DNA from: Alphaproteobacteria bacterium
GTDB taxonomy: Bacteria > Pseudomonadota > Alphaproteobacteria > UBA6615
Assembly (NCBI GenBank): GCA_021774445.1
Contig: JAJFJA010000055.1
Coordinates: 82,246 to 146,245, forward strand
Direction: 5' to 3'
DNA: 64,000 nucleotides
How positions within the stretch are numbered: the stretch's first letter is position 1; each line of letters begins with the position of its first letter. Below, in pieces: positions 19,734 to 28,233 of this stretch. The notes beneath the pieces are model-generated. The model had not been told where the DNA came from. It did not search any database and saw only the letters and a list, made by a program, of their open reading frames with translations. Made by a program: the position numbers and the translations under genes.

Positions 19734-21517
19734 ACGGCTTGCTCCCAACTCTTGCTTAGGCGCATGGCACTGCTAATGAGACCTACCATAGAGTAGGTCT
19801 GCGGGAAGTTGCCCCACAACTCACCGGATTCCGGGTCGAGATCTTCCGAAAGCAACCCGGCCGGATTGCGGTGCGCCAACATGTTCTCGAAGATTCGGCG
19901 CGCTTCGTCGGTGCGCCCGATCGCTGCGAGAGCCTCAATATACCAGAAAGTGCAGATATTGAACGCGTTCTCCGGGTGGCCGAAATCGTCCGCCTGCGCG
20001 TAACGGAACAGCACATCGCCGCGCCGCAATGTGCGGCCGATGGCGTCGACGGTACTGGCGAAGCGCGGATCATCGGCTTGTAAGAAGCCGAGGTCATGCA
20101 AGAGCAACAACGCTGCGTCGAGTTCGTTGCCGTTGAAACTCTCGACAAATGAGTTCAACTCGTCGCTCCAAGCCCGCTCAGATATTTTCTTGTGCATGCG
20201 TGTCGCGGCCTCGCGCCAATAGGCGGCACGGCCTTCCAGCCCCAGCTGCGTCGCGATTTTCACCAACCGGTCCGCCGCCGCCCAGCACATCACGCTTGAG
20301 AAGGTGTGGACTTTTTTCGTATTGCGCAGCTCCCACAGCCCCGCGTCGGGTGTGTCATAGACTTCGACCGCCTTCTCCCCCAGCTCCTCCAGACGTTCGA
20401 ACAGCTCTTGATTACCGGGCCGATGCAACCGCCGGTCGAAGAAGATCTGCGTCAGCGCCAGGATGACCGAACCGTAGACATCGTTTTGCACCTGGTTATA
20501 GGCTTGATTGCCGACCCGCACCGGCCCCATACCGCGATACCCGGCCAGATTGTCAACCGTGCCTTCGGTCAGCTTTGCCTCCGTCATGATGCCGTAGACC
20601 GGCTGCAGTACGCCGTCCGGCACGCCGGCGATAACGTTCGTCATGTAGTAGAGGTAGTCCTCCATGGTCCGGGTGGCGCCCAAGCGGTTCAGCGCGTTCA
20701 CCACGAAGTAGGAGTCTCGCAGCCAACAGAATCGGTAATCCCAGTTGCGTTCCGTGCCTGCCGCTTCGGGGATCGACGTCGTGATCGCCGCGACGATGGC
20801 CCCGGTCTCCTCTTGGCTGCACAGTTTCAGCGTGATCGCCGCGCGAATGACCTCGGCCTGCCACTCGAACGGGATTGACAGGTATCGCGTCCACTCGCGC
20901 CAATACTCTCGCGTATTTTCGTAGAAGCTGCGCCCGGTCTGTGCCACTGAGGCCCGCAGGCTCTCATCATCGCCGAACGCCATGGTAATCGGCTGCTCGA
21001 CGACGAAGGCGACCTCTTCGGCGATGTAGGAAGGCGGGGCGTCGGTCGTCAGCCGCAGTGCCCCTTCCTCAGTCAAGAAGCGGATATGATTCGAACCCCG
21101 GGTGATGGTCGGTTTGTGCGCGCCGTTGGCGCTCGTCGGCCGCAGCTTCACCCGGATGCGTGGGTTGCCGGACAGCGGCTGAATATGACGCACCATCATC
21201 AAGGGCCGGTACATCCGGTCGTACTGCTTGAAGCGGGGCGCGAAGTCGGTGATTTCGATGCCGCAGCCTTGGCGGTCATAGAGTCTTGTCACCAGGATCG
21301 CCGAGTTGTGCAGGTAGCGTTGCTCGCTATGGGAGAAATCGAGCAGCTCGATCTCAAAGAAGCCGCGATCGGCGTTCACGCCCTTTGGCTCGAGCAGGCT
21401 ACAAAACACCGGGTCGCCATCCAGCCGCGGCAGGCAGGCCCAAACAATCTTCGCCCGGGCGTCGATCAAGGCGGCGAAGGAGCAGTTGCCGATCACGGCA
21501 AGATTAAGGTCGCTCAT
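19730..21517 (-). CDS. Glycoside hydrolase family 15 (glucoamylase/trehalase-like)
   Basis: 595-residue GH15 protein. An N-terminal beta-sandwich (LAVIGNCSFAALIDA...ACLPRLDGDPVF) is followed from about residue 225 by the (alpha/alpha)6 barrel, with the family signature NWDYRFCWLRDS at about 258-269. There is no signal peptide, so it is cytoplasmic. Some bacterial GH15 proteins of this layout are trehalases and others are glucoamylases. Being sandwiched between otsB and otsA and next to glk argues for trehalose as substrate, which is inference. GGAG lies nine bases before the ATG. Sixteen bases separate it from otsB. Confidence 0.88.
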   Translation of the reverse strand: MSDLNLAVIGNCSFAALIDARAKIVWACLPRLDGDPVFCSLLEPKGVNADRGFFEIELLDFSHSEQRYLHNSAILVTRLYDRQGCGIEITDFAPRFKQYDRMYRPLMMVRHIQPLSGNPRIRVKLRPTSANGAHKPTITRGSNHIRFLTEEGALRLTTDAPPSYIAEEVAFVVEQPITMAFGDDESLRASVAQTGRSFYENTREYWREWTRYLSIPFEWQAEVIRAAITLKLCSQEETGAIVAAITTSIPEAAGTERNWDYRFCWLRDSYFVVNALNRLGATRTMEDYLYYMTNVIAGVPDGVLQPVYGIMTEAKLTEGTVDNLAGYRGMGPVRVGNQAYNQVQNDVYGSVILALTQIFFDRRLHRPGNQELFERLEELGEKAVEVYDTPDAGLWELRNTKKVHTFSSVMCWAAADRLVKIATQLGLEGRAAYWREAATRMHKKISERAWSDELNSFVESFNGNELDAALLLLHDLGFLQADDPRFASTVDAIGRTLRRGDVLFRYAQADDFGHPENAFNICTFWYIEALAAIGRTDEARRIFENMLAHRNPAGLLSEDLDPESGELWGNFPQTYSMVGLISSAMRLSKSWEQAV

Positions 21518-21533
21518 AAAATGCTACTCCAAA

Positions 21534-22340
21534 TCAGGATACGTCTCCACCATAGCGGGACAGTCTCTCGGGAATATCCTGTAGCCACTGCACAAAGCTT
21601 GTGACGCTGTCGCATTCGCGCTGCGCCAGCGACGCTGTCGCCCCGTTCGCCGGCGCGCCGACGCGAATTGATATGCCGCCGAGCCGATTGACCGCGGCGA
21701 AGCCGTCTTCGTCGGTCACGTCGTCGCCGACGAACACCGCCCGCCGCCCCTTGAACGGCGGCGCCGCCATCATGGTCTCGATAGCCGTGCCCTTGTCGGC
21801 TCCCGGCGGCTTGAGTTCAATGACCATTTTGCCGCGTATGGCGTGCAGCCGACCATCGTATCGGGTCAACAACTCTGCCACCGTCTGCTCCGCCGCCGCC
21901 TGCAACTCCGGCGCCTTGCGGTAGTGCAGGGCCAAGGTCAGGCCTTTGTCCTCGAGCGTGACGCCGTCATGGTCTTTGGCAAAGACCTGCAACGCCGCCC
22001 GGGCGTCTGCCAGGCACCGCGAATCGACTTTTACCCGGCGGATCTCCTGGTTCGCTGCCGGCCGAACCTCCAGGCCATGCAGACCCGCGATGGCTGTCGG
22101 CATCGGGCCCAACAACGCCTCCATATTGGCGATCGAGCGGCCGCTGACCAGGGCAACCGCGCCGTTCAGGGCGGCACTGATCTGGCGCAGGCTTGCCGGC
22201 AGAGTGACGGGCACGGTCACACCCTCGGGCGTCTGGGCGATTTCCACCAGGGTGCCGTCCACATCCAGAAACAACGCCCAGTCGGGTTGCGGATCCGGCA
22301 GGGCGTTTGTCGCTGTCATCCGTTCGGTAATCTGGTTCAC
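21534..22340 (-). CDS. otsB: Trehalose-6-phosphate phosphatase
   Basis: HAD-superfamily phosphatase releasing trehalose from trehalose-6-phosphate, 268 residues. The catalytic DVDGT motif (nucleophile at about residue 26) and the C-terminal metal-binding VFVGDDVTDEDGF are intact, as is VALVSGRSIANM. The listed start is a GTG at 22340; an ATG at 22319 (MTATNAL) is about as likely, since neither has a strong ribosome binding site. First gene of the trehalose cassette. I looked for a general-stress (EcfG-type) promoter upstream and did not see one. Confidence 0.93.
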   Translation of the reverse strand: MNQITERMTATNALPDPQPDWALFLDVDGTLVEIAQTPEGVTVPVTLPASLRQISAALNGAVALVSGRSIANMEALLGPMPTAIAGLHGLEVRPAANQEIRRVKVDSRCLADARAALQVFAKDHDGVTLEDKGLTLALHYRKAPELQAAAEQTVAELLTRYDGRLHAIRGKMVIELKPPGADKGTAIETMMAAPPFKGRRAVFVGDDVTDEDGFAAVNRLGGISIRVGAPANGATASLAQRECDSVTSFVQWLQDIPERLSRYGGDVS

Positions 22341-22476
22341 GATCTACACCCAGGGGCTGCGGCCATCAAGGGCTGATGCCTCGATACAGCATCAACCTTG
22401 ATATCGGTTTAAGAATGAGCGGAACGCCGGTTATGGCGCGTCTCAGGGCAAAGGGAAAGCGCTAGATAGGCCATCA

Positions 22477-23142
22477 TTAGCCACTTGCGATGGTTTCCTG
22501 GCCCGTTTTCAGCGTCCATTCCACCAGCACCTTCAACGCTTTGCCGAGGGCTTCGTCAAAGGCGACGACGATCGCATCCAAACGGTCGGTATCCGCATCC
22601 ACGCTGCGGTCTATCCGCACCGAGCCAATGATAGATCGCTGTGGCATCCTGACCAGTTTGGCATTGATCTGCACATGTGCTGTCGGCACCCCGCCGTCGA
22701 GATATTCGGCTTGGAACTCACGTAGCTCGGTTTTCAGTACGAAATCGGACCTCAGCCCGATCGACTCGCGGCCCACGGCGACGATCTTGTTGGAATTTTC
22801 GAAAGACTCGGTAATCAGAGTCTGTACCATGGTCGGCGACCGATCGATCCAACTGGCACTGGCGTAATATTCGATTTCGGTGCTGCGGCGTTGCAGCGCG
22901 ACGCGCGTCGTATCAAGACTGGCAGGGGCCACCGGCGCCTCGATGACCAGTTGCCACCCGACCGTCGGCAGGTCGTCACCAAAGGTACTTTTCGGCGTCA
23001 GGCGAAACAGCCGCGGCGGCGGCCCTTGGCCCGGCAATACCACGGCCTCGCAGCCGCTCACGAACGCGCCTACCGGCACCACCGCCGCCAGCCGCAGCAC
23101 AGACCGGCGCGACATTTGTGAACCGTTACTCACCGGGCTCAT
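22477..23142 (-). CDS. ABC-transport auxiliary lipoprotein (PqiC/DUF330-like)
   Basis: 221-residue predicted lipoprotein with a basic N-terminus (MSRRSVLRL), a hydrophobic stretch and a lipobox ending in C31 (AFVSGC). The body fits the ABC_trans_aux family: LFRLTPKSTFGDDLP near 45, then alternating strands, and a C-terminal helical part. Partner proteins of this family work in the periplasm with MCE-type lipid transporters. It overlaps the end of the MlaD-like gene by 17 bases and is the last gene of the Mla operon. Two starts are possible: the ATG at 23142, with AGGGAT upstream, or the ATG at 23115. Confidence 0.82.
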   Translation of the reverse strand: MSPVSNGSQMSRRSVLRLAAVVPVGAFVSGCEAVVLPGQGPPPRLFRLTPKSTFGDDLPTVGWQLVIEAPVAPASLDTTRVALQRRSTEIEYYASASWIDRSPTMVQTLITESFENSNKIVAVGRESIGLRSDFVLKTELREFQAEYLDGGVPTAHVQINAKLVRMPQRSIIGSVRIDRSVDADTDRLDAIVVAFDEALGKALKVLVEWTLKTGQETIASG

Positions 23143-24139
23143 ATCCCTGTTGTTGGTTGCCGAACAAGAACCGCGCCGGGTCACGCTCGACCTCTGTGGT
23201 GACCCGATTGAGTCCCGCGATGAGACCGCGCGCCTCTGCCAGGAACGTTGTGAACTCCACCAGAGTGCCGGTGGAGAATTGCAGCAGCGGGTCTCGGTTC
23301 TCCACCATCACCGCCTGGATTTCAGCCGACATGCGATCAAAACTCTGCACCGCCTGCCGGGTATCGGCGATCAGCCGGCTGATTTCGTCCCCGTCGAGGC
23401 TCTCGGCCGTCGCCTGCACGGACTGCAAGGTTTCCTCCGCCGTCGCCGCCAGCGGTTCCACCAGTGTGTTCAAATTGCCTGCCAGGGTCTCGAACTCGGC
23501 CGTGGTATCGCGGATATTCGCCATCGTGCCGGCGGCGTCGTTAAGCAGGAGTTGGATATCGCCGACGCGATCCGCAAGCGCCCCGGTCAGGAGGTCGAGA
23601 TTGCCCAAGGTTTGCGAAAACGCAGCCTGATTCTCTTGGCTAAGCACCCCGGCCGCGCGATTGACCAGCAACTGCAGGTTATCCACCAGTTCCGGCGCTT
23701 CGTCGAACAGCTGCTCTAGCTTCGAGACTTCTGCGGTGATGACCGCTCGCTCTTGGCCCGGCTCCGGCATCAATGGCGCCGCCGCCTGCGTGCCGCCGGA
23801 CAACAGCACATTAAGGCCACCGGTAATGCCTTGCAGCCGCAGGCTCGCCACGGTGTCGCTTCGGATCGGTGTGTCGGCGGGCACTTCAATGGTCGTCAGC
23901 ACTCGCTCTACATTCTCCGGGTCGACCTCGACAGCGATAACTTCACCGGCCGGCACACCGCGATAGCTGACCGTGCTGCCGACGCGCAACCCGCTCACAT
24001 TGCCGGTGAAGTAAATGTCATAACGGGCAAACTCCTGATCGAACTGCACCTTGCCCAGCCACACCACGAACCCGATCAGGCCGGCAGCCAGCAGCAGCAC
24101 GAAGCTTCCGACCAGAAGGTAGCTAGCCCGTGTTTCCAT
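23126..24139 (-). CDS. mlaD: MlaD-like MCE domain substrate-binding protein
   Basis: Periplasmic, membrane-anchored lipid-binding subunit, 337 residues. One membrane helix (about 6-27, LLVGSFVLLLAAGLIGFVVWL) is followed by a single MCE domain (about 38-115: YFTGNVSGLRVGSTVSYRGVPAGEV). A long helical region (about 150-310) rich in Leu/Ala/Thr resembles the tunnel-forming tails of MCE proteins. Its ATG lies 17 bases inside the upstream ATPase gene. It is longer than E. coli MlaD (about 180 residues), nearer in size to mycobacterial or PqiB-type MCE proteins. Confidence 0.9.
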   Translation of the reverse strand: METRASYLLVGSFVLLLAAGLIGFVVWLGKVQFDQEFARYDIYFTGNVSGLRVGSTVSYRGVPAGEVIAVEVDPENVERVLTTIEVPADTPIRSDTVASLRLQGITGGLNVLLSGGTQAAAPLMPEPGQERAVITAEVSKLEQLFDEAPELVDNLQLLVNRAAGVLSQENQAAFSQTLGNLDLLTGALADRVGDIQLLLNDAAGTMANIRDTTAEFETLAGNLNTLVEPLAATAEETLQSVQATAESLDGDEISRLIADTRQAVQSFDRMSAEIQAVMVENRDPLLQFSTGTLVEFTTFLAEARGLIAGLNRVTTEVERDPARFLFGNQQQGYEPGE

Positions 24140-24956
24140 CACTCACCCCGCCAGGCCCCGCGGCGCGCTTGCCCTTGGCTTTGGTCGGCTTGCGGCCTCG
24201 ATTGATTGCCCGGGCGCGGGGGCCGTGGAAATACTCATATATCCAACCATGCCTGTGGCGCATAAGACTATCCATCGTGCCGACAATAACCCTTTTGTCG
24301 ATCAGCACCGCAATCCGATCGCATATCGTTGCCAGGCTGTCCAGATCGTGTGTGACCATGACCACTGTGAGGTCCAAGGCGCGGCGCAGTTCCAAGATGA
24401 GTTGATCGAACTTTGCCGCGCCGATCGGATCCAGTCCGGCGGTCGGCTCATCAAGGAACAGTATTTCGGGATCGAGCGCCAAGGCGCGCGCCAATCCTGC
24501 CCGCTTGCGCATGCCTCCGGAAAGCTGCGAGGGATGTTTGTTGGCGGCGTCCAACGGCAGTCCGACCATGCCTATTTTGACGTCCGTCAACTCGACCAGC
24601 AGGCCCGGCGACATCCGGCTGTGTTCTTTTAGGGGCAACTGTATGTTCTGCGCCACGGTCAGCGAGCTGAACAACGCGCCATCCTGAAACAGCATGCCAG
24701 AACGTTGCTGCAGGAGCGCGCGATCGCCGCCGCGCGCCTTTGCGACGTCGACGCCTAGGACTTTGATCTCGCCGCTGCGCGGCTTGGTGAGGCCGACCAT
24801 TGTCCTGAGCAGCACTGATTTGCCGGAGCCTGATCCGCCGACAATGCCCATGATTTCGCCGCGCTGCACCGAAAGGTCCAAGCCGTCATGGATCACCTGC
24901 GAGCCGAACTGGTTTCGCAGTTTCCGCACATCGATGACCGACTCTCTATCGCCCAT
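24123..24956 (-). CDS. mlaF: MlaF-like ABC transporter ATPase
   Basis: ATP-hydrolysing subunit of the MCE lipid transporter, 277 residues. Walker A GGSGSGKS is at 40-47, the signature LSGGMRKRAGLARALA at about 145, and Walker B ILFLDEPTAGLDP follows. The GGMRKR form of the signature is typical of MlaF/Mkl-type ATPases. The C-terminal tail is very basic (RKPTKAKGKRAAG). It starts three bases after the permease stop and overlaps the mlaD gene. Confidence 0.93.
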   Translation of the reverse strand: MGDRESVIDVRKLRNQFGSQVIHDGLDLSVQRGEIMGIVGGSGSGKSVLLRTMVGLTKPRSGEIKVLGVDVAKARGGDRALLQQRSGMLFQDGALFSSLTVAQNIQLPLKEHSRMSPGLLVELTDVKIGMVGLPLDAANKHPSQLSGGMRKRAGLARALALDPEILFLDEPTAGLDPIGAAKFDQLILELRRALDLTVVMVTHDLDSLATICDRIAVLIDKRVIVGTMDSLMRHRHGWIYEYFHGPRARAINRGRKPTKAKGKRAAGPGGVSDGNTG

Positions 24957-24959
24957 GCG

Positions 24960-26111
24960 TCACCAGCCGATGATCGAAAATAGGATCGAGAAGACCGCAT
25001 CCAAGACGATCACCAGAAAGATCGACTCGACGACCGCCTGGGTTGTCTTCCGCCCGACGGACTCCGCGCTGCCATCCACCTTGAGGCCCTCGAAGCAGCC
25101 CACCAGTCCGATCACGAAGGCGAACACCGGCGCTTTGATCAGGCCGACCCAGAATGACGATACCGATACTGCCGATTGCAACTGGCGGACATATTGCAGC
25201 AGGGAGATGTCGAGCACCCAACTCGCCATCACCGCGCCGCCCAGCAAACCCATGATGTCGGCGAAAAAGCCGAGCAGCGGCAGCGTCAACAGCAACGCCA
25301 GCACCCGCGGCAGCACCAGCATCTCCATCGGATCGAGCCCGATGGTCCGCATGGCGTCGACCTCTTCATTCACTTTCATCGTGCCGATTTGCGCCGCGAA
25401 GGCGCTGCCCGTGCGGCCGGCGACGATAATGGCCGTCAGCAGGACGCCCATTTCGCGCAGCACGCCAACGCCGACAAGATTGACCGCAAAGATCTCCGCG
25501 CCGAATCGTGCCAACTGGTCGGCACCTTGATAGGCCAGCACAATGCCGATTAGAAACGACAGCAGGCCGACGATCGGTACCGCGTTTAGGCCGACCTCCT
25601 CCATGTGATACACCAGCGGCGTGGCCCGCACCCGCCCAGGCCGCAGCATGGCCCGTCCCAGGGCCAAAACGGTCTGTCCCAGGAAACTGACCAGCTCGCG
25701 CGCTTCGGCGCCAAGCTCCAGTGTGGCCCTGCCGACATGGGCCACCAACCGCACCACACTCGATCCCGGCGCGGGCGCGGGTGGGCAGGGCTGCACATTA
25801 TCGGCGACCGCCTCGATCAGGGCCAATTGGGCGGCACTGGCGCCGGTGAGCGTAACGCTGCCGCCGCCTTTGCGTACCAGTTCCCGAGTCCGGTGGACCA
25901 GCCAAGCGCCGGCGGTATCGAAACCGCTCAGTCCTTTCAGGTTGATCTCCAGGCGCCGCGCCGCGCTCAAATCAAGGCCACGCAGCGTGTCGTCAACCGG
26001 TGCGACATGGCGGGTGGTGAGCGCGCCGCCGAGCCTGATCACCATTTGGTCACCATCACGCAGGCTCTCAAGCCAGCCATCCTCGACCGGTGGCGCCGCT
26101 ACTACCGCCAT
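24960..26111 (-). CDS. mlaE: MlaE-like permease with N-terminal STAS domain
   Basis: Inner-membrane permease of the lipid transporter, 383 residues. Residues 1 to about 115 form a STAS-like domain (LDLSAARRLEINLKGLSGFDTAGAWLV), and the rest is an MlaE permease with about five hydrophobic segments and the family motif near EVDAMRTIGLDPME. In E. coli the STAS protein is a separate gene, mlaB; here it is fused to the permease. First gene of the operon mlaE-mlaF-mlaD-lipoprotein. Confidence 0.92.
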   Translation of the reverse strand: MAVVAAPPVEDGWLESLRDGDQMVIRLGGALTTRHVAPVDDTLRGLDLSAARRLEINLKGLSGFDTAGAWLVHRTRELVRKGGGSVTLTGASAAQLALIEAVADNVQPCPPAPAPGSSVVRLVAHVGRATLELGAEARELVSFLGQTVLALGRAMLRPGRVRATPLVYHMEEVGLNAVPIVGLLSFLIGIVLAYQGADQLARFGAEIFAVNLVGVGVLREMGVLLTAIIVAGRTGSAFAAQIGTMKVNEEVDAMRTIGLDPMEMLVLPRVLALLLTLPLLGFFADIMGLLGGAVMASWVLDISLLQYVRQLQSAVSVSSFWVGLIKAPVFAFVIGLVGCFEGLKVDGSAESVGRKTTQAVVESIFLVIVLDAVFSILFSIIGW

Positions 26112-26213
26112 CGCGCTACGTCCGCCGACTCGTATCGGTCAATCAGGGCCCACGCCGCCTGGTTGCTCATCGGCCGGACAATACACCGATTGCGCCGACG
26201 CGAAATAGTCGGG

Positions 26214-27179
26214 TCAGTTGCCGCGTGAAGCGTGCGCCGCGGCCAACACGCAGAGGATTTCAAACATCATCGTTGCTGCCACCAGCGCCGTGTTGCCTGA
26301 TGGATCGAACGGCGGTGCCACTTCGACGACGTCGCCGCCGACGATGTCCAGCCCCTGCAGTCCCCGGATCATCCGCTGCGCCTCATGGGTCGTCAACCCG
26401 CCGACTTCGGGCGTCCCCGTGCCTGGCGCATAAACCGGATCGAGCCCGTCGACGTCGAAGCTGACATAGGTCGGCCCGTCGCCGGCCACCCGGCGTGCCT
26501 CCGCGATGACGCCGTCGCAGCCCAGATCATAGACTTCTTCGATCGTGATGATGCGCATGCCCTGCGCCAGCGGCCAATCCAGGTCGTCGACGTCATGCAA
26601 CGATCCGCGCACGCCGATCTGCACCACCCGTTGCGGGTCCAGCAGGCCTTCCTCGACGGCCCGCCGAAACAGTGTACCGTGGGTGTAGCGGCTACCGCCG
26701 AAATAGCTGTCGGTGGTGTCCGAGTGGGCGTCGAAATGAACCATGCCCACGGGTCGTTCGCCGGCGAGCGCGCGCAAGATCGGCAGCGTCACCAGATGGT
26801 CGCCGCCGACCGAGAGCGGTGCCGTGCCGGCGGCCCTCACGCGGCCAAAGAACTGCTCGATATTCTCCAGGCTCTGCATCAGATCGATCGGATTGATTCG
26901 TACGTCGCCCAGATCGGCACAGCGGCAGAGGCGAAACGGCGCCAGCTTGCTGACATGGTTTACGCGCCGGATCATGGTCGACATCTCGCGCACTTGCCGC
27001 GGCCCATGGCGGGCGCCGGCGCGATTGGTCGTGCCGCCATCGAATGGCACCCCGATCAGCGCGATATCCACGGCGGCCGGATCTTCGACCAAGGGCAATC
27101 TCATGAATGTGGAGACGTCTGCGAACCGCGGCATCTTCGCCATCGGTATCGGTTGGAAGCGATCACCATCATCAGCCAT
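26214..27179 (-). CDS. speB: Agmatinase (arginase/ureohydrolase family)
   Basis: Binuclear-manganese ureohydrolase, probably splitting agmatine into putrescine and urea. The 321 residues carry all metal-binding motifs: SVGGDHLVTL (about 126), VHFDAHSDT (about 147) and SFDVDGLDPVYAPGTGTPE (about 236-254). The last motif is more typical of agmatinases than of true arginases. Substrate choice within the family (agmatine, guanidinobutyrate, formiminoglutamate) cannot be fixed from sequence alone. The ATG has no clear ribosome binding site; an internal ATG at 27143 is an alternative. It lies 54 bases after the lytic transglycosylase gene on the same strand. Confidence 0.85.
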   Translation of the reverse strand: MADDGDRFQPIPMAKMPRFADVSTFMRLPLVEDPAAVDIALIGVPFDGGTTNRAGARHGPRQVREMSTMIRRVNHVSKLAPFRLCRCADLGDVRINPIDLMQSLENIEQFFGRVRAAGTAPLSVGGDHLVTLPILRALAGERPVGMVHFDAHSDTTDSYFGGSRYTHGTLFRRAVEEGLLDPQRVVQIGVRGSLHDVDDLDWPLAQGMRIITIEEVYDLGCDGVIAEARRVAGDGPTYVSFDVDGLDPVYAPGTGTPEVGGLTTHEAQRMIRGLQGLDIVGGDVVEVAPPFDPSGNTALVAATMMFEILCVLAAAHASRGN

Positions 27180-27233
27180 GGCGCTGAAAATACCGCGCCG
27201 TTGGCCAAAGATGTAGCGTAAATATCGCGCCGG

Positions 27234-27968
27234 CTAGGACCGATCCTTGGCCGCGACCGCGCGCTCCGCCCGGCGGCTCAAAAACTGCTCGATTACCGCC
27301 GACCGATATTGTTCGGCAACCTCGCGGCGCGCGATGGTCGCCTGCTCCGCCGCCGCACGGCGTGCCAAGGCCTGTTCGTCCAGCATGTTATTTGTTTGAT
27401 TGATCCGAATTTGCCGCTCGCCCAGCCACAGTCGGGTGACCTTGCTGAGATAAGGTCCGGCGCGCGCCGGTGTCGCTGAATGGTAACGGCCGATGGCCCC
27501 CTGCCATGACTGGGTTTTTTGCTTCAGCGTTACCATGAGTCGTGCGGCGTAACGGGCGTTCGCCGCTGGGTCGAGGGCGACCTCAAGATCGGCGAACGCG
27601 TCGGGGTGATACATCAGGTTGATCTGCATGCAACCGACGTCGATATTTCGCACGCCATCCCGTTTGAGCTGCCGAACATGCGCGATGGCCGCTGACTTGG
27701 TCGGGAAAAACTTACCCTTTCCGCCCGAGGTGACAGTCCAGGGCCAGGCAAAACTTGCCCCCAAGCTGGGATCCCAGCGGCCGGACTCGGCCACCGATAT
27801 AGCCTGCAGCAGGCCTGCCGGAAGGCCGTCGGCTGCGCCGGCGCGGTTGGCCGCCTGCGAGCAGATCCGGTGCCCCGCGCCATCTTCCGCCGCCCCAGCC
27901 TGTTCGCCAGGGTGCCCCAGGAAGATCAGGCCGCCGAGGCCGAGCATGAGAGAGAGTCGATGAAACAT
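27234..27968 (-). CDS. Lytic transglycosylase (SLT domain)
   Basis: Periplasmic peptidoglycan-cleaving enzyme, 244 residues. A signal peptide (about 1-26, hydrophobic MLGLGGLIFLG, then AGA) precedes an SLT domain with the catalytic glutamate at about 61 (SVAESG) and the later motif VGCMQINLMYHP. Between the two motifs is an insertion of about 40 residues (WPWTVTSGGKGKFF...). A C-terminal helical tail (about 180-244) is rich in Arg/Ala/Gln. It is not part of a secretion or conjugation cluster here. Confidence 0.82.
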   Translation of the reverse strand: MFHRLSLMLGLGGLIFLGHPGEQAGAAEDGAGHRICSQAANRAGAADGLPAGLLQAISVAESGRWDPSLGASFAWPWTVTSGGKGKFFPTKSAAIAHVRQLKRDGVRNIDVGCMQINLMYHPDAFADLEVALDPAANARYAARLMVTLKQKTQSWQGAIGRYHSATPARAGPYLSKVTRLWLGERQIRINQTNNMLDEQALARRAAAEQATIARREVAEQYRSAVIEQFLSRRAERAVAAKDRS

Positions 27969-28109
27969 GGTTGCTGCTATGCAATCGCCAGGCCAAAAGC
28001 GCGGGATCTGGCGATTGTCTGCTGACGCGGCTGCCTATCTTGCGGTGCAACATAGTTAAGCAGGCTCGTGACCTGGCTGAATAGAAAGTAATTTTCCGGA
28101 AAAATGCCC

Positions 28110-28138
28110 TTGCGCGAACGTATACTCGACCCCATATT
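28110..28138 (+). promoter_or_regulatory. Candidate promoter for the small RNA
   Basis: TTGCGC (28110-28115) and CATATT (28133-28138) are separated by 17 bases. The predicted start, about six bases downstream, falls at the first base of the small-RNA stem. TATACT at 28121-28126 is an alternative -10 box. Confidence 0.45.
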
Positions 28139-28143
28139 GTGCA

Positions 28144-28224
28144 GTGCGGCACAGGCGAAAGCCGATGTCGCAGTTTTGATGTTTCCTCCCTTACTTGGGC
28201 CGTGCTCGTCACGGCCTTTTTTTT
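28144..28224 (+). ncRNA. Putative small regulatory RNA with anti-Shine-Dalgarno segment
   Basis: About 80 bases with no plus-strand gene upstream. A 5' hairpin pairs 28145-28151 with 28166-28172, with an inner GGC/GCC stem capped by a GAAA tetraloop. An unpaired stretch contains TTTCCTCCCTT, whose CCTCCC (28185-28190) is complementary to a strong ribosome binding site. It ends in a perfect seven-pair terminator stem plus eight T. The layout recalls the alphaproteobacterial suhB/MmgR (alpha-r8) small RNAs. That resemblance is from memory and needs a covariance search. Predicted role: blocking translation of target mRNAs. Confidence 0.65.
28198..28224 (+). terminator. Rho-independent terminator of the small RNA
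   Basis: Stem GGCCGTG (28198-28204) and CACGGCC (28210-28216) pair perfectly around a five-base loop and are followed by T8. It is oriented for the plus strand, on which no protein gene lies upstream in this interval. Confidence 0.9.
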
Positions 28225-28233
28225 GGCCCGGTC

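Noticed and set aside
22341..22476. General stress (EcfG-type GGAAC...GTT) promoter before otsB
   Set aside because: The only GGAAC lies on the wrong strand and has no GTT at the right spacing.
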